A stretch of 64,000 nt of DNA from Pirellulaceae bacterium. Its GTDB lineage: Bacteria > Planctomycetota > Planctomycetia > Pirellulales > Pirellulaceae. Numbering within the stretch: position 1 is the stretch's first letter; every line of letters begins with the position of its first letter. The DNA is taken from positions 17,113 to 81,112 of the forward strand of contig JAQWSU010000026.1 of NCBI GenBank assembly GCA_029243025.1, given 5' to 3'. Of this stretch, positions 28,563-36,785 are shown one piece after another. The notes under the pieces are model-generated. The model was not told the origin of the DNA. It searched no databases and worked only from the letters and a program-made list of their open reading frames with translations. The position numbers and the translations under genes are program-made.

Positions 28563-28927
28563 GGCAACTCTCGATGATTCTCGATACGTCGGCGTTGCGC
28601 CATTTGCATCTAACCCAATGCTCTCGCTAACTAACTTTTCAATTCACCGCATGCATGCCATCGGCTGCTTATCGCGTTAAAATAACGAGACGATCGAACA
28701 GTATACAACTGTCCGACTACCGTGTGCCATCGAAACAAAGCGAAATCACTCCATTTTTTGGCGGCCCCCTCGAAGTCCGGCGCACAACTGTTCACCGTTT
28801 TTTTACCGCCCCCAGCTAAAGCCCGTAATTCCCACCGTCAGCCTGCCAGCGCAAGCGCGGTTCAATATGTCTTTTTGCTGTGCAAAGCCCAGGGTGGCAA
28901 TCGCACCAGCTGAGCAACCGCAACTAA
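28563..28927. other. Intergenic region upstream of the ECF gene
   Basis: About 365 bases, with no gene recognised. It separates the leftward ECF gene from a rightward PEP-CTERM fragment. The rightward frame of that fragment is closed by a TAA at 28925-28927. Confidence 0.4.
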
Positions 28928-29266
28928 TCGATTCGCTATTGGGAAAATGCGGGACCCTGCCTGCCAACTCTGATCGGTGAATGGAGGCGGTGGTACTACA
29001 CGATCGGCGACAAGACGGTCAGCCACGTCGACGTTTCCGCGTTTAACAGAGACTTCGTCTTCGGTAGCGAAGGCGAAGTCCTTGTGTTCACCGGTATCAG
29101 TGGTGAAAGCTTCACGCGATGCGGTCAGCCGACCACGGGCGATCCTCCTCGTGCTCGGATTAACGGCATCGAAGTTTCGACCGTCCTCGTTCCCGAGCCC
29201 ACCAGCCTGGTCCTGGTCGGCATGGGGCTGATGGCATTCTTCGGATTCCGTCGACGCCAGAAGTAG
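28928..29266 (+). pseudogene. Truncated 3' remnant of a PEP-CTERM protein gene
   Basis: A 112-codon open frame lacks any good start codon or ribosome binding site and ends in a complete PEP-CTERM signal (VPEPTSLVLVGMGLMAFFGFRRRQK is split here by its parts: VPEPT, a hydrophobic helix, FRRRQK). The preceding residues ('WYYTIGDKTVSHVDVSAFN', 'SEGEVLVFTGISGESFTR') look like the beta-sandwich end of an exported protein. The coding-like composition and a strong terminator just after it (29291-29322) indicate the 3' end of a once-functional gene whose 5' part is lost. Confidence 0.65.
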
Positions 29267-29290
29267 TCCGATTGAAAACGATTGGAAACC

Positions 29291-29322
29291 GGTCAATCCC
29301 AGCTGGGGTTGGCCGTTTTTTT
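29291..29322 (+). terminator. Rho-independent terminator of the PEP-CTERM fragment
   Basis: A 10-pair stem (GGTCAATCCC against GGGGTTGGCC, two G-U pairs) with an AGCT loop is followed by a G-to-T7 tail. It lies 25 nt past the fragment's stop. Confidence 0.8.
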
Positions 29323-29439
29323 GGCGCTCTACCCTGTTTCTTCCGTTCCTGTGGAAATCCTCCGCTTTGCATCGGGCAATATCAATGCGTTTGTCGCATT
29401 AGGCGAGGGGGATTTGGGCGGTTTCTGTGAGACGGTCCC

Positions 29440-30705
29440 ATGAAACGTAAAACAATTTTAACAAAAAATCAGGAAAGGAAAGCCACCGTGAATAGCGTGC
29501 ACGTAGGTTCACATTTCAAAGTTCTTGTTTTTTGCATTTTTTTGTGTTTCGCACCATCCGTTTTGGCTAACGTCGTTGCTGATTCCGTTGCCGATTGGAC
29601 GGAAACAGGCACCCAAGGTGAAAACGGTTGGACTTACGGTTATTACGAACCACCAACGAAAACCATCAGAGCGGAGATTCCTCACCCTGATGCGGTTTAC
29701 CATCCTGATGATTTTCAGGCCTTTGTCGAAGGGCGTTGGGGAGACACCGTGTATACTCATGCTGCTAATGAACAAATTACTGTGGTTTCCGGTGTCTGGG
29801 GGCACAAGAGTGAGCGGAATCCACATCCTCCCCAAACCTTTGTCACGAAGCATGGTGGCCACCCGCAGTTTCCCAGTTGGTCAAACGGTCAATCCGAACC
29901 CGAGCACAAATTGCAGTATGCAATACGTCGTTGGGAATCCGACGTGAGCGGTAATGCTACGATCACGTACAATCACTCCAAAATTCAAACGGAGTGCGGT
30001 AACGGTTCAACGGTGATCCTTTACCACAATGGTACTGTACTCGGGTCGAACACGATCACTTCTTACGATCGCACCGGCGTCGACGATTCCGTCTCGGTAT
30101 CGCTTGCAGAGGGTGACTTCGTTGATCTTGCTTTGTCGGGTTTCGGATCCAAAGTTAAACCGAACGGCCGTGATATTGACGAAAGGCAATGGTGGTTGTC
30201 TAGTTGTGACTACTCAAATTTTGGAATGTCCATTGAACTCGCTGCTGCTGTAACTTCTGGTGACTACAACAGTGATGGCGTCGTTAATGTTGCTGACATC
30301 AATTTGCAAGCAGAGGCAATCGCAGATACTGCTCCTGATCTTGCTACTTACGATGAAAACAGCGACGGTGTTGTTGACATTGCTGACCGAAAGATCCTCG
30401 TCGGTGATCACCTGAATACTTGGATGGGCGATGCTGATCTCAGCGGTCAGTTCGACACCACTGATCTGGTAGTTGTCTTCGCCGTTGGCAAGTACGAGAC
30501 GGACGCTTCGGCAGGTTGGGAAGAGGGCGACTGGGATGGAGATGGTAGCTTTTTGACTGGTGACTTGGTCGCCGCATTCGCGGATGGTGGCTATGAAGTT
30601 GGTCCGAAGGCAGCGGTTGCAACTGTGCCCGAGCCGTCCGGCATCGTTCTGGCTGTTATCAGCTTGATTGGCCTCTTCGGTATCAGTCGCCGTCGCCATT
30701 GCTAA
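29440..30705 (+). CDS. PEP-CTERM protein with dockerin-like repeats
   Basis: The protein has 421 residues from ATG 29440. A GTG at 29488 preceded by GGAAAGGAAAG is an equally good start and gives a shorter signal peptide (VNSVHVGSHFKVLVFCIFL). The middle is a beta-rich extracellular domain with no recognised family ('WESDVSGNATITYNHSKI', 'LSGFGSKVKPNGRDIDERQ'). Four dockerin-like loops follow: GDYNSDGVVNVADINL, YDENSDGVVDIADRKIL, GDADLSGQFDTTDLVVVF and GDWDGDGSFLTGDLVAAF. The end is a PEP-CTERM signal (VPEPSGIVLAVISLIGLFG, then SRRRHC). It shares the last dockerin pair with the genes at 15992, 18347 and 35300. A terminator follows at 30734-30769. Confidence 0.85.
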   Translation: MKRKTILTKNQERKATVNSVHVGSHFKVLVFCIFLCFAPSVLANVVADSVADWTETGTQGENGWTYGYYEPPTKTIRAEIPHPDAVYHPDDFQAFVEGRWGDTVYTHAANEQITVVSGVWGHKSERNPHPPQTFVTKHGGHPQFPSWSNGQSEPEHKLQYAIRRWESDVSGNATITYNHSKIQTECGNGSTVILYHNGTVLGSNTITSYDRTGVDDSVSVSLAEGDFVDLALSGFGSKVKPNGRDIDERQWWLSSCDYSNFGMSIELAAAVTSGDYNSDGVVNVADINLQAEAIADTAPDLATYDENSDGVVDIADRKILVGDHLNTWMGDADLSGQFDTTDLVVVFAVGKYETDASAGWEEGDWDGDGSFLTGDLVAAFADGGYEVGPKAAVATVPEPSGIVLAVISLIGLFGISRRRHC

Positions 30706-30733
30706 TTCCGCTTTCGCTTCGAGGATGAAACTT

Positions 30734-30769
30734 AAACGGCCTCTCGAATCATCGAGAAGCCGTTTTTTT
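30734..30769 (+). terminator. Rho-independent terminator
   Basis: A 14-bp stem with one mismatch (AAACGGC-TCTCGA / TCGAGA-GCCGTTT), loop ATCA and a seven-T tail lies 29 nt after the PEP-CTERM/dockerin stop. Confidence 0.88.
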
Positions 30770-31102
30770 GGGCGATTGTGGCACGGAGCTCAAGAATGGG
30801 TGGAATAGGGGACCTGCGAAATCCGATTCACGTCAGGTGAATTTTGCTGAGACGCTGACCCGGTCAGGATCGTGTCGAATGAGACCGATTGATGGTGTTT
30901 GCTTTTAACGGTGACATGAACGATACGCCCTTCGGTAACATCGCATCAACGGCCTGCAAGAGTTGGGTTCTGGCTCTTGTTTGTCCGTTGCCACACATCG
31001 CTGTGGCTGGCGAGGATCAAGAAGAGTATTTTGAACGGCACGAGCGCTTTTATCCAATACCTGGAAGGAGACTTTCGGCTCAGTCGGCATCAAATACCAG
31101 GT

Positions 31103-31411
31103 GCACAAGTTTGGTGCGACTGTTCACGCACAGGAATTGATCGAATCCGTCGATCCGCCCTATCGCAGAGATCACGAGTGATCGTCGGGTCTGGGGGCGG
31201 CAACGTACTCGATGCGGCACGAGCCGTCGCCACCGACCTGGAACTACCAGTCGTGAACTGCCCGACTGTGGCCTCGAGCGATGCGTTGATTCGGCCCAGA
31301 ACGAGCAGCCGTTTTGATTGAAGTGGTGAATTTGGCGAAGGTGACACGCCGCATCTTCCCCCCACCGAACCCTACCCAAACATTTTTCTCCTGTCGCGAC
31401 GATCAACGACC
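31103..31411 (+). pseudogene. Fossil of a glycerol dehydrogenase (GldA-type iron ADH) gene
   Basis: One frame encodes 'CDCSRTGIDRIRR', then 'RVIVGSGGGNVLDAARAV' and 'ELPVVNCPTVASSDA'. These align closely with the NAD-binding core of GldA (ECSxxEIDRL, GIGGGKTLDTAKA, PTIASTDAP). A second frame continues with 'RIFPPPNPTQ', matching the LLLPxNPxxV segment about 25 residues later. Nothing of the metal-binding C-terminal two-thirds is seen. At least one frameshift and large deletions are therefore needed, so this is a relic and not a short gene. It stands alone; no glycerol genes are adjacent. Confidence 0.7.
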
Positions 31412-31712
31412 ACAACCGCAAGCTCACTCTCGAACCATCAGATTTTCGCGACCGGGTAGAGAAACGCTACGTGGCGCAGATATTTCCACCTTAAAATCTC
31501 CCTCGATTGGAACGGTCCATCCGATTCGTATCCATTCGCTACCCCGATCATCAACACAAACCGCCTAGCCGCAGACATTTGCGCGATTCTTAAATATCCC
31601 ACGCCAATCCACCACAACGATTCTTGCAATCCGAGAATAACCGCGGAACTTTTGCCTTCGCGTCCGCGTCAGAAGCATGGAACGTTCATCCCTCTTTGAC
31701 GGAGATCACGCG
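31412..31712. other. Intergenic stretch before the unknown membrane protein
   Basis: About 300 bases with no further recognisable gene fragment. The ribosome binding site of the next gene (GGAG at 31701-31704) lies at its end. Confidence 0.4.
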
Positions 31713-33620
31713 ATGAGGAAAACAATGATCGGCGTCGGCTTACTGGCGTTGGGATTCGCCACCGCTTACCTGATTTACTGGAACACTTTCTACTACAGTG
31801 TGTTACGCAGGGACGTTCAACCCAGCGCAAATCCTGCGGATAATCTCCGGATCATCGACGATCGATTAGAAGACAAAAATCCCAACTTTGACCCTCAACT
31901 GGTCGATCCCCAAGATTACGACGGCTGGCAGCTAAATAAAAGCGCCGCCGTAATCCGATTGGACTGCCCAGATATTCAACCGGACATCGAACCGGAAATG
32001 GACATCCTTTACGCGAGCTATACGGATGCAATCGAAGCAGCGCAAAGCCGAAACTTCCAACTGATCCCCAGCGCTAACATGCTAGATGGCATCGCCAAAC
32101 AATTTGATGACGGCCTATATGCAGCATTGGACCTCGCCTACTTTGAAGGAATCGCAGGCGAGTCTCCATCTGCAGTCGATTTTATTAAAAGTCTATTTGC
32201 GGCCCTGCCACGAGAGAGTGGAGCACGTCCATTTCTCGCAGCCGCTTTGCATTTTGCGGACCAGTCCGTGGAACTCACTGATTCTGATCAGCGGGCTTCC
32301 GAGCGTTGGATTGAAGAATTTGCAGCAGATCAATCGCGTTCTCAACCGATCTCATTTTACACCTGGAACGATGACCTGCGCCGCGTTTGGAAGTTCTATC
32401 GTTTCTTACAACACACGTTTGTGCAAGAAGACTTAGCCATTCCAATCTCGCTTGCAGCCGTTCTGGAGTCCGACCCCTCGCTGAAGACAGTCTATCAGCA
32501 GCTACTGAGCTTTTACGCGGGACTCACGAACCCTTTCCTCTGCCTAAACCTGAGCGACCTGGAAGGTGAGTCGACTAACTTAACAACGTTGCGTAAACAA
32601 CTTGACCGACAACAATCGGTCGTGAGTATCCTGCCTCCTTCCAGCAGTCGGGAAAACGAATTATTCGACCGTCTGTTTGCGACGAGATCCGCTTCAGAAA
32701 CGAACTTCATGATTGCGATCTTGAAACAGATTCGATCAGGCACCGTTGACCTCGCGCCACGCCGAGACAGCGGTTGGTATGACCGTCAAGTGTATGCCTT
32801 GGAACCACTCATCCTCCCCGAACGCGGTGACGAGAGTCAGAAGCTCATGCATACAGCCAAATACAAGCGTCGCCTACTCCAAGCGTTCCAGGCCCTCATC
32901 ACAAAACGGCGAGAAACACACGCTCGACAAATGATGCTCGCTAGCGATAGCGCCGTTGCCATGCCAACCGAGGGTGCCATACGCCCTCGATTACGGATTG
33001 AACCCAATGCGACATTCTACCTGCGTACCGCGAGAAGCTACGCCTTCCTCGAATCATTTCTACTCGATCATGTTCGCGGAGAAACGCTCGAACAGTTACA
33101 CGGTTTGCGAGAGAAGGGCCCTCGCGAACTCAACCTAAAGACCGAGTTAGCCCAAATCAAACATCTCTTCTACGGCTTCTATTTGATTACCTGTGAAGAC
33201 ATCGGCATGGTTCCCAACCTAACCGAGGCCGAAACAGCTAATCTTGCAGATGCCTACTATCGGGCCGAGAACTGGTTAACCAATTTCAAACACGAAGACC
33301 TAGCTGTTGATACAAGGGTATCCGTTCCAATTATGAATGTAGTCACCGACAATTCGACTCGGCTATGGTCAACACTCGGTGTTCGCTTAGTAAAATTGAA
33401 CGCACGGTTCGAACGCGCACCGAAAATGAGAGAAACTCCAGAAGCGGAATGGCAGGACGTAGAGCCCTATTATCTTAGTGACACAGACTACATTATTCCG
33501 GTCGACGAGTTCTCTGAATTGCGATTACCGGCAGGACAAGTCTTGACACGCAAACAATTGCGGAGCCTCTGCGACCGCCACAAAACAAAGGCGGCAATTA
33601 CCAAAGCGTTATCACCCTAA
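31713..33620 (+). CDS. Uncharacterised membrane-anchored protein
   Basis: The protein has 635 residues from the ATG at 31713, chosen for GGAG 8 nt upstream and a start directly at the membrane helix (MRKTMIGVGLLALGFATAYL). Thereafter it is a soluble, mostly helical protein without cysteine motifs. It is rich in acidic and aromatic residues, for example 'SGWYDRQVYALEPLIL', 'LAQIKHLFYGFYLITCED' and 'DVEPYYLSDTDYIIPVDEF'. I recognise no family. It is intact although flanked on both sides by pseudogenes (gldA fossil, BNR_4 relic), so it is probably under selection. A periplasmic, inner-membrane-tethered protein is the most likely location. Confidence 0.75.
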   Translation: MRKTMIGVGLLALGFATAYLIYWNTFYYSVLRRDVQPSANPADNLRIIDDRLEDKNPNFDPQLVDPQDYDGWQLNKSAAVIRLDCPDIQPDIEPEMDILYASYTDAIEAAQSRNFQLIPSANMLDGIAKQFDDGLYAALDLAYFEGIAGESPSAVDFIKSLFAALPRESGARPFLAAALHFADQSVELTDSDQRASERWIEEFAADQSRSQPISFYTWNDDLRRVWKFYRFLQHTFVQEDLAIPISLAAVLESDPSLKTVYQQLLSFYAGLTNPFLCLNLSDLEGESTNLTTLRKQLDRQQSVVSILPPSSSRENELFDRLFATRSASETNFMIAILKQIRSGTVDLAPRRDSGWYDRQVYALEPLILPERGDESQKLMHTAKYKRRLLQAFQALITKRRETHARQMMLASDSAVAMPTEGAIRPRLRIEPNATFYLRTARSYAFLESFLLDHVRGETLEQLHGLREKGPRELNLKTELAQIKHLFYGFYLITCEDIGMVPNLTEAETANLADAYYRAENWLTNFKHEDLAVDTRVSVPIMNVVTDNSTRLWSTLGVRLVKLNARFERAPKMRETPEAEWQDVEPYYLSDTDYIIPVDEFSELRLPAGQVLTRKQLRSLCDRHKTKAAITKALSP

Positions 33621-33742
33621 GCATGAATTTTTGCCCTCGATCAAACTCAATCAATTTGCTCACAGTGCCACCCAACTCGGGATGAGTTTTCCTGAAGAGC
33701 TGCGTCCCAATTAACTTCGGTCTGCTGAAAAGGAGCAGAACC

Positions 33743-34855
33743 ATGCCTAGTCACCTGCAGTCCACGCGGATCGCCTGGACGCGACTGCCCTCCCTACTGC
33801 TTGGCACCGAAGTGACCATTAAGGACAAGGCTGACGAATACCGCGGAATCTGGTACCAAAATCGACCATTCAAGAACGAGTACAAGTTTAGATACAGCGG
33901 GGGACTCGGAACCTATTGTGCAAAGCAAAAACCGTTCGCTGTTTATTCGCCCCAAGCCCAAAAAGCTTTTTTTGCTACGGGGACGTTGCGGCCGATTACC
34001 ACAAGCAAGCAGATCTCATGCGAGCAGGAATAGGAAGCGAAAAGCCTAGCAGGTGCCAACTGGCCTGCCTTGAAGCGATTGGCAAATATCGGCCAAGGCC
34101 ATTATCAAATTAGCGGATCCTAGGCCGACCAAGCCGCGACAGGCTTCAATGATCATCCAAAGACAAAGGACTTAAACTGGCGAACTAACCTTTACTACAT
34201 GGAAACGATGAACGAAGGGAAAGTGTGTCAGGCGGCTGACGGTACCGTTCTCAAGTGACCCTTCAACGAAATCCACAACCCAGCCCTGGTCCATGATTTC
34301 GAAGCCAAAGGACTTCTCGTTTCGACGCAGGGCGCCACATTCGATACGAAAGGACCCCCATTATTCTCTTCGTCACCTCAAAAGGATTTGAGTCTGAAGC
34401 CAAGAATAACCAACGAACGTGGCGCATCGCACGATGGACGGGAGATGATTGGAAAATCCACTCGATCACGACCTCCGATAGCAATTACGACCTAAGATCC
34501 CTTTATTTAGAATCCGATCCTCTGTTTCGTTTAATCACCCCACGGACTCGGAGCCGCAGCGATACAACCCAGGTGGAGAAGTTGCGAACTGGGTCAGTGA
34601 AAAAGCGGCAGAACGTGAGAGAAAGGAAAACAGTTGACCGGACAAAGCGATTACAACCAGACTTACGTTCGACGGTCCGTTGCTGCACAACCGGATTTCT
34701 ACTTGTTCTGGGCAGACGGATACGGACACCAAGCCTCAACGTCGCGGCTTTACTTTTCCAGCAAAAAAGGCGACGTTTTGCAATTGCCCGTTTCGATCAC
34801 GGCTGAATTCAAAACGCCAACAGCCGTCCCAAGGGCAGGAATTCCTGACAACTAA
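33743..34855 (+). pseudogene. Decayed BNR_4-family (PF15892) protein gene
   Basis: Successive frames spell a BNR repeat-containing family member in order. 'YRGIWYQNRPFKNEYKFRYS' and 'LGTYCAKQKPFAVYSPQAQ' are the N terminus. After a large deletion come 'WPALKRLANIGQGHYQISG' and 'LNWRTNLYYMET', then 'NPALVHDFEAKGLLV' past an in-frame TGA at about 34256. 'ILFVTSKGFESEAKNNQRTW', 'ARWTGDDWKIHSITTSDSNY', 'PQRYNPGGEVANW' and 'AAQPDFYLFWADGYGH' follow, each in a different frame. At least three frameshifts, two or more stops and one deletion of roughly a hundred codons separate these pieces. The intact family is a secreted propeller protein of unknown activity. The gene is dead. Confidence 0.85.
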
Positions 34856-35299
34856 TCGCGACTCCTTTGATCTAACCTCCGTCGGATTCGATCATTGAAG
34901 AAACCTTGCTCTTCGCGATCACTAAGCTGTGATTTGGCAAGGGTTCATGCAGATAGCAGCCCCCACCTCCCGACGCAACCTGCTTGGCTGCTTCCAACGT
35001 CGGTCTTGATCGAAGGTGACTGATGGATTGGCCTGTGACGGAGCCATTCGCAAGCCAATCTATTTTTTCTACCTCAATACGCTATTTCCAAACTTGCTCC
35101 AGACTTCCGCCCTTGGTTGTTTGATTTTTCCCAAAAAACTCGCAAAGATTTCACGCCCGCTTACGCACCCGATGTCGTTGAGCTCTTACCGATCGAAGAA
35201 AACGGCTTGCATCACTCGATCTCACCGCAACTTGCCAATTTCTCGAGAAATTCAACCGCAATCGTTTCTTCCCGACAATGAATTCAGGAGTTCCCAAGG
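34856..35299. other. Intergenic region upstream of a LEPR-XLL gene
   Basis: About 440 bases. I see no gene fragment beyond the BNR_4 end. CAGGAG at 35285-35290 is the ribosome binding site of the next gene. Confidence 0.4.
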
Positions 35300-36565
35300 A
35301 TGCGCACCCCCAACAAATCACGTCGATTCGATATGCTTGAATGCCTGGAAGATCGTCAAATGATGGCGGCCGATCTCATGAGCGGACCGATCGATGAAAT
35401 GGGGCCCTTTCCTACGGAGGATCGTCCTGCAGTTCACATTCAAGACGACAGCAGCACCTCCGACCTTGAAATCGGTGCTGAGCCGTCAATCGACGAGATC
35501 TTCATCATCCCCGACGGTGTAATTGGGACGTGGACGAATGTGGACGATGGCACCCGTGGGATTACTCAAATCCAAATCAGCCAAGGACCCGACGGACACC
35601 ACATTCAAGCCTGGGGCTCCTGCGTACCTGCAGATTGTGATTGGGGACGAACCGACTTAGATCTCCTGGGGAGTTCTGTGAATGGCCCAACAGTCGACTA
35701 TGCCGTCGGGTCCTGGAATCCTGGGTGGAAAGAAGCGACGATCACCGTCGCATTCCGTGGAACCCATGGCAAAATCGTTGATTTCTACAACGTCTACACC
35801 GACAACACGAACCGTGAAAACATGCATCAGCGTTACTGGCTTTCAAACGAAGGATCGATGCACGAGATCGACGACCAGGGGAATAGCGAACTCGCTCAGG
35901 TCCTCCCCGGCGAATGGGTCAATTCAGACCCAGACTCAGCTAATTTGACGATGCTGACCGTCACCGAATCCTCCCTCGGAAATTTAATCACCCAGGCACA
36001 TGCTTCCTGCGAACCGACGGACTGCGATTGGGGTGAGGTTTCGATGCATGGAGTCGGCTCCACGATCTCTGATAAGAGTCCTGAATATGCGATTGCCAAC
36101 TACGAATTCGATTCCAAAACTACTTTCGTTACGACGCGTTTCGACGGAAACGATCTGATCGTAGGCACCTACAATGTTTTCGATGGCCGAAGCAGGCATT
36201 CCAATTATTACAGCGAAGATCGGATGTGGAAGTTAGGGGATGCCAATCATGACGGACACTTCAACTCATCAGACCTTGTCCAGATGATGCAGGCGGCCGA
36301 ATACGAAGATCATGTTGATGGGAATTCGTCCTGGGAAGAAGGTGACTTCAACCGTGATGGCGATTTCACGACATCGGATTTGGTACTAGCCTTCGGTTCA
36401 GGGGCCTACGAAGCGAACGAACCGATAACAATCCTATCGGCACCTACCCCGCCAACCTGGTCCATCAACTCACCGCCTGCATTCAATTCGTTCAGCGACT
36501 TAATCGATGCAGCTTTTGACGACGACGACCTGCTACCAAGCGGTCCTATCACCATCCACACGTAG
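35300..36565 (+). CDS. LEPR-XLL protein with twin CxPxDCDWG domains and a dockerin pair
   Basis: The protein has 421 residues, with AGGAG about 10 nt before the ATG. The N terminus carries a LEPR-XLL-like signal ('MLECLEDRQMMAAD'). Two homologous domains of about 115 residues follow (about 75-190 and 200-315). Each opens with G-W-N and contains a cysteine motif: CVPADCDWG in the first and CEPTDCDWG in the second. Each ends with a F-YNV-(Y/F) strand. The Cys pair probably forms a disulfide outside the cell. A dockerin-like pair then follows (GDANHDGHFNSSDLVQMM, GDFNRDGDFTTSDLVLAF), almost identical in layout to those at 15992, 18347 and 29440. The tail is acidic. Function unknown; a surface or matrix protein is likely. 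Confidence 0.82.
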   Translation: MRTPNKSRRFDMLECLEDRQMMAADLMSGPIDEMGPFPTEDRPAVHIQDDSSTSDLEIGAEPSIDEIFIIPDGVIGTWTNVDDGTRGITQIQISQGPDGHHIQAWGSCVPADCDWGRTDLDLLGSSVNGPTVDYAVGSWNPGWKEATITVAFRGTHGKIVDFYNVYTDNTNRENMHQRYWLSNEGSMHEIDDQGNSELAQVLPGEWVNSDPDSANLTMLTVTESSLGNLITQAHASCEPTDCDWGEVSMHGVGSTISDKSPEYAIANYEFDSKTTFVTTRFDGNDLIVGTYNVFDGRSRHSNYYSEDRMWKLGDANHDGHFNSSDLVQMMQAAEYEDHVDGNSSWEEGDFNRDGDFTTSDLVLAFGSGAYEANEPITILSAPTPPTWSINSPPAFNSFSDLIDAAFDDDDLLPSGPITIHT

Positions 36566-36785
36566 AACACCCAGACACGGCCCTGACTCTCATGACCAAA
36601 GACTCCGAAAAAGACAGCTCGATCACAGCTACCTTGAAAAGGCATTCGTCGACATCGGCAGGGAACGCAGCGTTAAAAAGAACCGGAGATTTATCGATAT
36701 TGATAGTGGGCACGTAACCCTTTAAACAGCTCGATAACGTTTCCGAACCGTGTTCCCCGTCTCCGACTGCCGAAGCAAACAAAAC

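Noticed and set aside
28862..29296. 144-codon leftward frame opposite the PEP-CTERM fragment
   Set aside because: The plus strand encodes a complete PEP-CTERM signal followed by a terminator, so the minus frame is a shadow.
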